From Ptychodera flava (lineage: Eukaryota; Hemichordata; Enteropneusta; Ptychoderidae): a stretch of 64,000 nt of DNA. The position numbers and the translations under genes are program-made. This document shows, piece by piece, positions 1 through 29,339 of this stretch. The notes under the pieces are model-generated. The model had not been told where the DNA came from. It worked only from the letters and a program-made list of their open reading frames with translations, and ran no database searches. The first letter of the stretch is position 1. Each line of letters opens with the position of its first letter. The stretch spans positions 35,080,070-35,144,069 of the forward strand of contig NC_091930.1 in the NCBI RefSeq assembly GCF_041260155.1, written 5' to 3'.

Positions 1-17476
<17,476 letters not shown>

Positions 17477-19620
17477 CGAGGACTTCGTAACAGTAGTTCA
17501 TTAGATTGTAGACTCGCCAGAGATATAAAGCAAAAAAAAGAAAGTTATCGTAAATATTGATCACTGAATTCTGTACTCCAGTCTCGGAACTATGCTCTGT
17601 GGAATTCGTTTATCTGCAGGCTCGGACTAAATCATGTAAAGTGAATCAAATGTAAAAAGGATGAAAACACAAACTGAAAAAAAAAGACTGCAAAAAAAAA
17701 AGCACTGGACCTGTACATTTGTGTCTAAGCTTTACAATTTTTTTCCTTCAACTTCTATGGCAAAGTCAAAAGGTTCGACCAACAAGAATGCTGTGTGAAG
17801 ACTTTTACGGGGAATTCCCTTCGGGATAACTAAATGTGTGCTGTTGATACTGTATATTTCCGTTTTTTGTCGTCACTGCACTCAACAGGGGTTTTTGTTT
17901 CTTTTCCCATGAAGATAAGGAGTACAAAATAGGAAAGGTCAAGGAACATTGCATTATGATTGGCTGCCTTCCACGTTGTACCCCTCAGCGTGTGTCTGAA
18001 ATGATGTTTGCAGGACAAAGAGAAGAAAACACAAATATGACATATGGGTGGATACAATATGCAACTTTGGTCAGTAAAACAACAATTGTTGAAGGAACAT
18101 TTCATGTTCAAACACGATAAAAGGTGCACATAATTTTTTTTTCTTCTGCAAGTGTAGGGTAAACATAGTTGAGAGAGAGAATTCAATGCAACGTGCATGC
18201 CTGATTTCTTGTGCCTACACCCCCTGTCTCTGAATGGTATGGTCTTAACTTTCTATGGCATGGAGTTCTTACAAGACAGGGAAAATATATTCAGGGGAGG
18301 GGAGACATGGTTCACTCAGAGGACTTGCATTTTTTTATCTGAAAAAAAAAATACGGATGAGGGGCTCTGAGGAGTGACGTTGTTGTTTGTGATGTTTCAG
18401 TGTAGTTGATGTGGATGATCTGTTCACGTGTTGCAAAAAAAAACTACTGTCAGCGTTAGGGTAAGGGTAACAATTGGCTTGAGAAGTGTGTTACTTGATG
18501 TTTGTTTGTGTGTATCCCACCTTGCTGTCTCTCCTCCAATAGCCACAGGATCACGCGTGCCAGCTTTGCTGTCACCGTGGCAACACAGCTCACTGCCTTG
18601 TACCGTATCCGTCTCTACCACCCCAATCCCTATTTTCACCCTGACATGATGTAATGTTAAAGTGTTCAACGCCTGCCCAAAACCAAAGATTCGAAATATT
18701 GAAGGGGGGGAAAAGGAGAAGTTTAGGAAAAAAAGATATTGTCTGTCTGGTCAGATTTGTTCAGATTTGTTTTTGCTTCTATGAACTGCTTTTTTGGCGT
18801 ATTTATTGTATTGTGTTTGTGAAAGACAGGACAGTGTAGGTAAGACTCTACCAGAATGTCTGTGCCCCAAAATTTTATTCCCACACGGAGTGAACTGGAT
18901 GAAAATTCTTGTCTTTTTAATTTGTAGAATTATAAATCCAACACTTGTAACGAAAATGAACTTTTTTTAAGTCCGTAGGGCCTTTTTTTAGAACAGATTT
19001 TTTCATTATTTGTACTTTTTAGAGCAGTTTCGTTTTATTACTCTTTCTCAATTCTGAACAAAACAGCATTACGTTAAGAGCAGAGAGTTATTGGAGAAGA
19101 CTCGGAGACCATCAGCTCCCAGTTCCTTGAGGGGGGTCACGCGTTTGACCTGATGCATGTGTTTGTCTGTCTCCGTGTGTGTGTCTGTGTGTGTCTATCC
19201 GTCTGTCTGTCTGAGGGTACACAACAGTGGTTACTTTTGTGCAGAGTGTCGTCGGTGTACTATGGCTTTCAGAAAGCTCCATCGTAGTCGGAAAGTTCAC
19301 AACATGTAGTGCACATCTGGATGCAAGTTTTCTGTTTCTGTAAAAGTGTCGTCTTCTTTTTAACTTTCCCCAAAGGAGCAGTTTGGTTTTTTTTTTGGAG
19401 GAAAAAAGGAATGGTTTCTGAAGGAAACGCATGTATATTAAATTGTGGTAACAGAAAGCATTAAGGGTAAAAAACTGAACTTCTCTCTCTCGTCTCTCTC
19501 TTGAAAGTTTTTAATTTTACCTGGTTTTTATTTTTTATGGGAAAAAACCAATATTTCAAGTCTGAACCTGTCTCCAAAGACTGTATTTTGTAAAATAAAA
19601 CTCCTTTGAGCTGTAGATTT
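17477..19620 (+). other. DYRK1A: Probable DYRK1 3'UTR
   Basis: AT-rich, with many A and T homopolymers and no gene-like frame on either strand. The canonical AATAAA at 19594-19599 is the best visible polyadenylation signal. Others at 20266 and 21481 would give longer tails, so the true end is uncertain. Confidence 0.5.
19594..19599 (+). terminator. Candidate polyadenylation signal AATAAA for DYRK1
   Basis: Canonical hexamer in tgtaaaataaaactcc, followed within 50 bases by T/G-rich sequence. Distance from the stop codon (about 2.1 kb) is within the usual range. Confidence 0.4.
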
Positions 19621-20449
19621 TAGCTAGTACCTTTTTTGTAGATTTAGCTGAGACTGTGTAGTCTTAATTATAATCTGTAAAACAAAAAAGTTTAAAAAAG
19701 GACAAAAAGTGGAAAAAAAAATATGGAACAATTGAAATTGTTTGTGTGTTAAAAGTCATTTTATATATGAAAGGGATCACCTTTTCCTGTATGATAACAC
19801 AAAATGCATTCTGTCATTCACTTGATCTGTTTAGAATTTAACAAGTATTAACCAGTGCTTGTATTTTCCTGATTCTGTGTAGTAATGATTAGTAGAGAGT
19901 AGTTAACCTCATAGTGGGAGGGGGGTTAGTACCCGAGTAGTGTAGCTTAATTTTTAAAAACTGCTAGTTAAGACTCGTCATTGATTCCTGGGAAAACCTG
20001 ATTCAAGTCGCTGGTGAGGTAACAATCCCAAGCCGTTTGTAGAACTAATTTCTGATTGCGGTTGGGTTTTTTTTCAAAGCCATCAGATCTGGTCAGAATA
20101 AGGTTCCAGGGCTGGCTTGGTCGATCACCTTGCATGTCGCTCTTTCAACTAGTGAGCTCCGATTAAATAATAGTTACAAGAACTGGTTAATGCTTGTTAA
20201 TTGATTTCTGTGTCCTAATTAGTGGTAGGTAGTCATAGTAATTGATGACTTTTATCAACTGTCAAAATAAATTGCCAATTACTGAATTGGCCTCAATTTC
20301 GATCATTGACAGAAGTAATTAAAAGAGATTGTTATTACCGACATTATTTAGTGTGATGTCTTTATTTGATGATCTTCGAGTGTGTGTGCAAATAAGTGAG
20401 AATCACATTATTTTGTAAGGAGGTGGTTGTATGTGGGATATGGATCTGT

Positions 20450-21115
20450 ACATAGATCAGAGTCCATACTCTCTTTGAAAATCCCGGAATTTCAAAGCCT
20501 CCCTGAAAAGTCCTGGAAAACAAAATGGAGTCATGGACAGTCCTGGAAATTGATCATTCACTCACAATTTTCAAAAATGATAACATACAAATGATATTTC
20601 AAGTGATATATAAAAATGATCTACTGTGAAAATGATTTATGGAAAACAGTATTTTGCATCTGACAAAATCCAAGAAAATTGCCAGTAAAAGCCCTTGAAT
20701 TTTAGTGGACTCATGGACCCTGTAGCTATGTGTGTGTGTGTGTGTGTGTGTGTGTTGAGTGTATGGACCCTGTATGTGCGTGCATGTGTGTGTGTGGTGT
20801 GTGTTGCTGTGTGGTGGACAATGTAGAGACCATGGCCATGGATAATTTAACATGTGCATATGACAAATGAAACACTGCTTTAGGAGAGGAAGGGGTTTTT
20901 AACTCCAGGGTCCATATGCTCCTGGAAAGTTTTTGAATTTTAAAGCTTCCTGGAAAAGTCCTTGACAGTGAAATATTCTGTCCTAAAAAATTGATAACAC
21001 ACCCACAAAGTTCAAAACTGATAAGACGATCAACTGTGACATCATAAGAATATGCAAAATCATATTAAAAAATGATAAATGTTAAAATGATATCTTTAAC
21101 ATGGTATTTTGGAGT
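20450..21115. repeat. Two direct copies of a dispersed repeat containing CCTGGAAA/TTGAATTTTA motifs
   Basis: Segments 20450-20735 and 20905-21115 share ggaccctgt/gggtccat borders, repeated TCCTGGAAA and TTGAATTTTA motifs and an interior rich in AAAATGATA. They are separated by a (TG)n tract at about 20731-20755. No coding potential. Confidence 0.5.
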
Positions 21116-21817
21116 TCTGTTTTGATTTTCTTGTGCAACTTTGCACTGACCATACATAAACATGTACCATGGTTGCGCCTTGGAAAGAGTTTTCGCATGT
21201 GTGTGATACTCATACGGCTCAGTCTGGATCTAAGGTCAAACACTATGAGTTAACTTTACCTACATTTATGTGCGGGTTTAAATTATCCTCAGTCCCTTGT
21301 AATGTCTTCAACTGTGAATAGAAGTTTCTATATGATGTGGAAGTTTATTTCTGTTTCTTGACCTGCAGATCTTGATCAGCCGGAGTAATGAAATTCTTTG
21401 TATTACTTCCCTATGTGCAAGGTTTTTGAGTTTTACATGAAAAAAGCCCAATGTATTTGATAGGGAAACAATCGAGTATAAATAAAACTTTTTGTGTGTA
21501 AAATTTTCTTTGTTTTTGGAACACTACTTTTGAAAATTTTGTGTACACACAAAGCAAATGATTTAATTACTCTGTCCTTGTTGGCATTCTGGATTAGAAA
21601 CGGACAGCTAGGTTCCAGATTGACTGGAAGGTCTGTTGTACAAGGGAGCCCTCACACTCATGAAGGGAAGCAGGGAGCGCCCTCATCCCACAGACCATCC
21701 TACATCCTTCTTGACCGATTTGTCAGTCTCACAACTAACATTTAAATCAATATTTCCATTTATCTGGATCTGTATATTTCTACAGGTGGCATCTGTGTGT
21801 GCTTGTATGTCTGTTTA

Positions 21818-23869
21818 GGGGACCACCATTTGATTTCGGGGGGGGGGGGGTATGGAGGATTTTGAGAAAAAAAAAATTGTCGCCAGGTGAGATAGAAGAA
21901 AACAAAATTGATCCTGTCATGGCCTGAGAAAAAAAAATGTCATAACAGACAGAAGTGAAAAAAAAATTGTCACAATGCACCAGAAATTAGCAAAATTTGG
22001 AAATCTATTCTCATATATTCTTTGCCGGCGCGCCGCCATAGGCGGCGCAAATGTTTTTACCACAAGCAATTCTTATGTTTTTTCCCAGCACTTATGATAT
22101 AAGCATGCACTACATAGGTCTACTTTACACCTCAGTACACTCAATGTTTCCTTCCCTTTTCTGACCCAAGAAATCATATTTCAGGATTTCTGTTGCAATA
22201 TCTCAATGGCATAGGCACTATCTAAAGGGGACTTTTTGACTTCTGTAAATTGTGAAAATTTTAAAACACAAGACAGGAGTCAATAAACTAGTGTTAAAAT
22301 CAATATATTATTCTCTCAATATAAATATATTAGGAAGATGTACAAGTTGACCATGAAAAATGAGGAACAACAAATATTATGAAATACAAGGGAGGGGGTC
22401 ATGCACTAAAAAAATTGAAAACTTCAGGGAGGCGTTACTCAAAATGTGGAGAGGAAGAAGGGGGTGGGGTTACTCAATTTTTTTTGGCGAAATAAATTGA
22501 AACACATCTCAGATTGCACCATTGCACACATCCATTTCTCAAAATTTTCAATGCGAGAGGGGGGCACCCCCTCTCGTGCTCTCCCCCCCTTGGGTCTTCT
22601 AACAGTTTTACTGGTAAAAGACAAATTTAAAATACCTATCGGATTGCACTACACTGCACCGTGGCGCACATCAATTTCTCAAAATTTTCACAGGATCTAG
22701 GACAAAACTGAACTGTTGTGAATTCATCCTTTATTATCACAGAGACATGTTTCATTTACCTCAGTTCAATGACCATTTGACAGTTAAACATACCATATTC
22801 ATGCTTTTCATTAGAAGCTGGCAGCTGGAGAAATGACACAAGAAGGTCACAGATTTTCCATTCCTGTATATTTATTTATCTTCAGTCTCTGGCAAACAGA
22901 ACTGTTTTTCACGAATTGTATTGTCATTGTTGGCTGTTGAATATTGTGACACAAACACTGGTCATGCATAAAATGTAAAAAAATATTGCAGTGTTCAATG
23001 TCATTTCAAACAATTTTACCGAGTGCAAAATAAACTGAAACTCCTCTCAGATTGCACCATTAAACACATCAATTTCCCAAAATTTCCAATACGAGAGGGG
23101 AAACCCCCTCTCGTGCTCTCCCCCTTGAGGTGTTATAACAGTTTCACATAGTAAAAAAAATTAAAAAACACCTCTCAGATTGCACCAGACTGCACCATTG
23201 CACACGTGAATATCTTAAAACTTTCCATGCAAGATAGGGGAAAGCCCCTGTGACTCTTTCCCCCTAAGCCTCTCGCATGTTCCCCCTGTACTTTCAAATT
23301 CCGCTCGGTCAGATATCCTAGTGAAAACCCTGTCATAATACCCATCCAAATTAAACAATATACTATATGGTTAGATACTACGTGAGCTTTTATATCTTTA
23401 TTTTATTGTGACTTGCAATTTCATTTTGATGGGTTCACCTTTTTTGAACCATCATGAGATAACTGATGATAGTCTAGCAGAGTACATCAGGATTTCAAAG
23501 GTCTTTACTGTTGCTGTATTTTGTAAATTTTACAAATACATGTATTTGTATTTAACTTTTCTAAGTGGGCGGGATCAGTCAAAATTTTAGAGTTAGAGAG
23601 GGGAGTTACTCAAATTCATCATGGTTGAGGGGGGGGGGGCGTCACTCAAAATTTCTGAGTTTCAGGCCGTAAATAATGACAACGCATCACAAACTTGATG
23701 ACAAAGAAAAAAAAATTTGCATTGCTACTCCATTTGAAAAAAAAAAATTGACGCACCTCTGACAGTAGAAAAAAAAAATTGCTGTCACTGTGACAGGAAA
23801 AAAAAATTTGCTCCCATACCCATTTCCTCCATACCCCCCCCCCAAAAAAAAAATCAAATGGTTCTCCCC
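21818..23869. mobile_element. TTA-flanked TIR element (PIF/Harbinger-like?), non-autonomous
   Basis: The left end GGGGACCACCATTTGATTT, followed by a G-tract and TATGGAGG, is matched in reverse complement at the right end (CCTCCATACCCC, C-tract, ATCAAATGGTTCTCCCC). TTA flanks both sides (21815-21817 and 23870-23872). Both subterminal regions carry repeated A-runs joined by ATTG(T/C). The 2052-bp interior has no transposase-like frame but holds several degenerate copies of an ~200-bp AT-rich unit. A 3-bp TWA duplication is typical of PIF/Harbinger; the superfamily is inferred from that alone. Confidence 0.7.
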
Positions 23870-24290
23870 TTATATTTCAGTTGTGGATTTGTGGCTTTGT
23901 GCAACACTTCATCTTCAGCAGCATGTTTAAAACTCATACACTCCCTTCCCATGGCATGCACATTTCATCAACTATACACATCGTTTGTTTGTTTGTATCT
24001 CAAGCAAATCAGGAATGACAAGACAACCACAGTCCTGTACTCCAGGCAGTGGCCTTGCTGTCATTGTTACAGCGCCACCACTGCCTGTAAAGGATGTACC
24101 CATCTTCCCCATACTCTGCGCAAAAATCAATGCTACGCAGGCGTCTAAAAAAATAAGAAATGACTTTCTAGTCAATGATCAGTATGTTTTGCATTGCCCC
24201 ATGTGTTAGAGGGAGAGTGTGTTCTCAGGTCTCACTCAACGATGGTGTCACGTGATGGTTGAATAAACTAACTAGGACTTGAACCCCGGG

Positions 24291-24600
24291 AGGGGTACTC
24301 CTGATATTTTCATACGAGGGAATGCCGCTCCCCGGTGCCGCTAAAGTCGAAAACATCAACCCATGTATATTCCAAAAGTATGACCCATTGTTAGGGATTT
24401 GCTTGACAGACTTGGGGAATTTCCACCTTTACTCTATTGCATGTGAACGTTTTCCTGAAGCATGGGACATTTGTTTTGTGATCGACCAATGCTTGGTTTT
24501 TCGGATGAAAAATCGACCCGCGTTTAGGGATTTTTTCGGTGAAAAAAGTGACCCATTCGGGCGGCACATACCCGTATACCCTTTCTATAGGAGTACCCCT
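24291..24600. mobile_element. Short TIR element with AGGGGTACTCC ends
   Basis: Left AGGGGTACTCCTGATA and right TATAGGAGTACCCCT are inverted. The 310-bp interior has paired GTGCCGC and GGGCGGCACAT motifs. No coding function; the 100-codon open frame across it is incidental. Confidence 0.65.
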
Positions 24601-24959
24601 ATACTGCAGCGTAGGGATTCGTGACGCCTTCTGAAACTTCAAGTCAACCGATTTGACAGTCATAACAGAATAAACTTTTATGGATTTACGGTGTCTGTAC
24701 GACATAAATTGTTTCCTAATCAGCAACAATGAGTTAAAGTATCGGACTCAATGAATAAAGTAAAGCTAAGTTGTTACACGACCGTCCCTCGCTATCACAC
24801 AGAGACTTTGAGCCTGAATGAGCGGTAGATTTATGTACGGTTGTCCATGACTGATGAAGGCGAGTAGAATTAAAATAACCGATATTTTTTGTCGATTTTG
24901 ATGATAAATGTTTTTATCTTTTTAATTTTGCAATTCCTAGAAATTCTTTGATCGGTAAT

Positions 24960-25290
24960 CTCTGGTAAATGAGAGCTGTTTTCACCATTTTCAAATGTAT
25001 TGTCATTGTTGGATTGTTGAATATTGTTAATATGGAACTAATCATGAAAAAAATGAAATAAAAATATCATTGTCGAATGTCATTTTCAAACAATCTTACT
25101 TGATACAATACAATTTGAAACACCTCTCAGATTACACCATTGCACACATCAATTACTCAAAATTTTCGATGCGAAAAGGGGACCTCTCGTGCTCTCCCCC
25201 TTGGCCTTTTGCGCGTTCCCCCCCCCCCTGTACTTTCAAATTCTTCCCTGAGAGATATCCTATAGTGAAAACCCTGAGTAATTACGCGTT
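24960..25290. repeat. Second copy of the AT-rich repeat found inside the 21818-23869 element
   Basis: Resembles 22900-23330 in the same orientation: GTATTGTCATTGTTGG, then CACCTCTCAGATT, CTCAAAATTTTC, CTCTCGTGCTCTCCCCC, CCCCTGTACTTTCAAATTC and AGTGAAAACCCTG appear in the same order. It lacks the TIR ends, so it is a separate insertion or a truncated relative. Confidence 0.7.
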
Positions 25291-26134
25291 CTCGTCCCTC
25301 TCGTACGGCAAATTCGATCGAGACCCTATGATACTTTGATATTGGTGTTACATTTACAGTGACAGCCTGAGAAGGTTTTCGAATGAAATGCAGTCTGATC
25401 TGCACAGAGCGTTTGGATCTATCATTTGTCTGCTGCAGATTCGAGTGTCTCTGAAAGACGAAATGCAGATTTGTGGAGCTCTTGGCTGATCGATCAACTG
25501 CAGTCGTTACGCAGCTCAAAATCGTTGCAGGTAAAACTTTGTTGGCACTGACCTACGCTTGTCACAGCGCGATGGCAGCTCGAACAGCTCTACACAGCTC
25601 ACTAGCAGCAAAAAAAGAGCAGAGGTATATCTGAGATGGGCTCATAAATTAGACGGTTAGGTATTTATTGAGTTCATCCCATTTTTAAATGAAATTTCCA
25701 TGCGTCTGACTTGCGATGTCGGCTCAGACAATTGATCGTCTAGTACGTGTACCGTGTATCCTATGTACATGTATGCACACATAACGCAGGGAAAGTCCTG
25801 TGCGTCAATGAGAAGTTTTCACGGCTGCCCTATCAATAAATCAAAGGTCGTGTTTTCCTCAGTATCATTGTTCATTCGATGTTAGTGTTTTGAAAACTTT
25901 GTTCCGTTTTTATATCTTTGTTAGGCCTATTTGTAGGTCCGAGCAAACTAATCTTATAACACACCTCATCCGCAGTCTGTGTTCTAATTCGTCAATTGAT
26001 AGTCACAAGGGAAGCGTTCTTTTTGTGCTGATCCACGTAAACGAAGTCACCTGGCATCATTTTTCGGAACTGTTGCCTGCCAGCCATAAGTTCGGAAAAA
26101 TGATGCCCGCTGACGTCCAAACCGACAGTTGCGC

Positions 26135-26422
26135 ATGCGCGAAATGGAATGCAAACAGAGATGTCGTCTGCGGCAGAGCGAAACGATAGTCGAAAAAAAT
26201 TCTCGGTTTATCCTACTTTCTGAAGAAGAACTGAATTCTCTGGTTTCCAACAAGGACTCAAGACGGACAAAAACGATAATCAAAGGTGTCTTGAACGTTT
26301 TGCAGAAGTATTGCGACGCAGCCGGGAAAGAAAATTTTCTTGCCGAACCGCCTAGCCCCACGGTTAGGCCTACATGCGACATGTTTTGTGTATGGTACGC
26401 TCTTATGCATAACTTTGGATGA
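26135..26422 (+). pseudogene. Possible N-terminal fragment of a Crypton/ZMYM-type (DUF3504 family) protein
   Basis: The stretch RFILLSEEELNSLVSNKDSR followed by RTKTIIKGVLNVLQKYC resembles the N-terminal helical segment found in Crypton-derived proteins and their ZMYM/QRICH-like relatives (FxxLSEEEL...NKDxxxTKK pattern, from memory). The resemblance ends near codon 75 and the frame stops soon after, with no tyrosine-recombinase core downstream. It is either a fragment or a first exon with unrecognised downstream exons. Confidence 0.35.
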
Positions 26423-27059
26423 GGTATGTTATAAAACACACATTGAAGTGTTTTCTCCACATGTTCATTGAAAAGGGCACTTTCTGCCCCATTCATCAAA
26501 ATTAGGGGGCAGACTTAACATTCTAGTGGGCAGTCAGTTTTGATATTGATATGATTCTGCCTTCCTCGGAAGCGCTTCCCCGATATCATTAGGCCTACGA
26601 TCGTCAACCAGTTCGGTCGTGTCGTCTATGTCGCATGCGCATCCGTACTAACATCGACATCATGATGTTTGTTAGCTTGTGATGTGCTCGGCTGCTGTCC
26701 ATCTTCTGTCGATTCATCATCCGCAAGTTTCCCCTCAGAATTTGACGCATTTGTTCCCTTTGACACGATTCAGTCCGAATTTAGCGGTTTAGGCTAAATC
26801 CATGAAAATAAGCTTATGCACCGATCCATGTGCGCTGATCATACCCTCATATATCAGTGTAAGCTTATGTGGACGTCTTTGCTTGTTGTGTTTTGTGCGC
26901 GATTTCCACGTTGTCAGTAACTTTTTCAGGGAAGACGATAGCTCAGACTGGAAGATCCGTCGCTCGAGGGCGCTCTCTACCCTACCAGTAGAGGAGGAAA
27001 GCGAAAGGTTTTGGGGCTGGGAGTTTTAAAAACCGCACTGATTCAGTGGAAGGGGTCGA

Positions 27060-27790
27060 TTTTTCAAACAAGGTTTTACATATCTTGGGAGTTTGGTTTG
27101 GAAACAGTAGCACATCTAGAGAAAACCGGAAAGCAGTGATGGAGAAATTTACGGACTGCCTTAAGATCTAGAATACTAGAAATCTGTCCTTAAAGGCAGG
27201 GCAATAGTAGCTAATATGCTGGCTGCATCAAAATTATGGCACCTGGCATCATTTTAATCACGTACCTAAGGAAATTATTAATGAAGCAAATAGTAACTCA
27301 TGGAATTTTATTTGGAGAGGCAAACGAGAAGTTAGAAAAGGAAGCATTTTTATTCAGAGATATGATGACTGTGGCAAAAAAGTTGTCGACATTGAAGAAA
27401 AATTAATGCATTCCAATTAAAGTGATTATGAAATTATTTGTGAAAAATCCAGATAACGGGACCCCTAACTGGGCCAGTTTATCAAAGTATTTCATTGCGA
27501 ATTTTGACATAAACTGAATAGTTATTATCACTGTCTCCATCTCAATTTCAAAGTCAACAACAACCGTACCCAAATGGTGTATGGGAAATTATGTTAAATA
27601 CCCGGAAGTCACTTAGACTTACAAGAGTGAATTTACCAACATCAAAACAGAACCTTCTTAGTGAAGTTCTGTGGTATAATGACAATATTAAGAATGAAGG
27701 ATGTGTTCTCTTTATAAAAAAAATGGTCAAAGAATAGACTTTTAAGATTAAAGACATCTGGAATGATAACAGAAATAACTGGCTTCAACA
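27060..27790 (+). mobile_element. Degenerate Tx1/L1-like LINE, C-terminal ORF2 fragment
   Basis: Pieces of one protein appear in shifting frames: ILGVWFG, then RENRKAVMEKF, KGRAIVANMLAASKLWH, WNFIWRGKREVRKGS and KKVVDIEEKL. This order is typical of the region after the reverse transcriptase core in Tx1/L1 elements. Several stops and frameshifts make it inactive. The ~60-bp minisatellite follows directly. Confidence 0.7.
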
Positions 27791-27799
27791 ATGGGAAGT

Positions 27800-28830
27800 A
27801 AGTTCTCAAGTTGGCACAGGCCTCCACCAACTTACCTCTTTATTTGTAAGGTTAATGGAAATACGTAAATTTGCAACTCGGCACAGGCCCCCACTACCTC
27901 AGCTCAGTGAAAGGTGGAAGTAAGTAAGTTCGCAAGTTGGCACAGGCCCCCACTACCTCAGCTCAGTGAAAGGTTGAAAGTAAATAAGTTTGCAAGTTGC
28001 ACCACAGCCCCCACTACCTCTGCTCACTGAAAGGTTGGAAGTAAGTATGTTCGCAAGTCGGCACAGGCCCCAACCACCTTCCCTGTGTGAAAGGTTGGAA
28101 GTTACTGTAGTTCGCAAGTCGGCACACGCCCCCACCACCTTCCCTGTGTGAAAGGTTGGAAGTAAGTAAGTTCACAAGTCGGCCCCCACTACCTCAGCTC
28201 AGTGAAAGGTTGGAAGTACATGTAAGTATGTTCGCAAGTTGGCACAGGCCCCCACCACCTTCCCTGTGTGATAGGTTTAAAGTTAGTAAGTTCACAAGTC
28301 GGCACAGGCCCCCACTACCTCAGCTCAGTGAAAGGTTGGAAGTAAGTTCGCAAGTTGGCACAGGCCCCCACCACCTTAGCTTTGTGAAAAGTTCGAAATA
28401 AGTAAGTTCGCAAGTCGGCAAAGGCCGCTACCATCTTAACTCTGTTAAATGTTGGAAGTAAGTAAGTTCACAAGTTGGCATAGGTGCACATCAGCTTGAA
28501 AGGTCGGAAGTAGGTAAGTTCGCAAGTTAGCACAGGCGCCCACCACCTTCCCCGTGTGAAAGGTTGGAAGTAAGTAAGTTCGCAAGTCGGCACAGGCCCC
28601 CACAGCCTTCTCTCTTTGAAAGTCGGAAGTAGGTAAGTTCGCATGTCGACACAGGCCCCACCAACTTCGCTGTGTGAAGGTTTGAAGTAAGAAGGTTCGC
28701 AAGTTGGCACAGGCCCCCACCACCTTCAAGTCCCTGTGTGAAAAGTTCGAAGTAAGTAAGTTCGGAAGTTGGCAAAGGCCCCTACCACCTTAACTCTGTG
28801 AAAGGTTGGAAGGAAAGAAGTTCGCACATT
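27800..28830. repeat. ~60-bp minisatellite
   Basis: Some 17 copies of a unit of about 60 bp containing AAGTAAGTTCGCAAGTTGGC, ACAGGCCCCCACCACCTT and GTGTGAAAGGTTGG, with small length variants. Overlapping frames on both strands encode only repetitive peptides and are artefacts. Confidence 0.95.
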
Positions 28831-29339
28831 GACTATTGATTTGACTTTACTGTCAGTGTACTTGAAATGCTGAATGCTATACAGCATCCCAAGATCCAAA
28901 TTATCTTATCAATGACCAACTTATGGACACAGGTGTACTGAGCAGATTTGAAAAGGTTCAAGATGATGTAGCGAGAAGAGAAGCAATACACAATTTAGCC
29001 TTTAAATGGTGATGCCTAAACATAGTAGCTATGATAACAGTCTAGAACCTTATCATATCAAACAATATGACGTTTAACGCTAATGTTTTATGCTGCTTGT
29101 GAAGTGGAGGTACTCTTTAGGTGAGAACAAAGGGAGTAACTAAACACTACATGTACATGTATGGTGATAAAATGATCTAGCCAGCTATGAAAATATTAGG
29201 GTATAGGGTAAATTTTGTGCGGGCAGCAATGAAAATAATATGTCAGGCAATACTCAATGCTTTACCCTGGGTATTGTACTAGTGAACTATTCTACATCAA
29301 ACACAATAGCATCATCATTATCGCTAGTATTACACTTGG

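Noticed and set aside
28445..28775. Overlapping minus-strand frames encoding CxLANLLTSNL-type peptides
   Set aside because: They are the 60-bp minisatellite translated; every frame gives a repetitive peptide.
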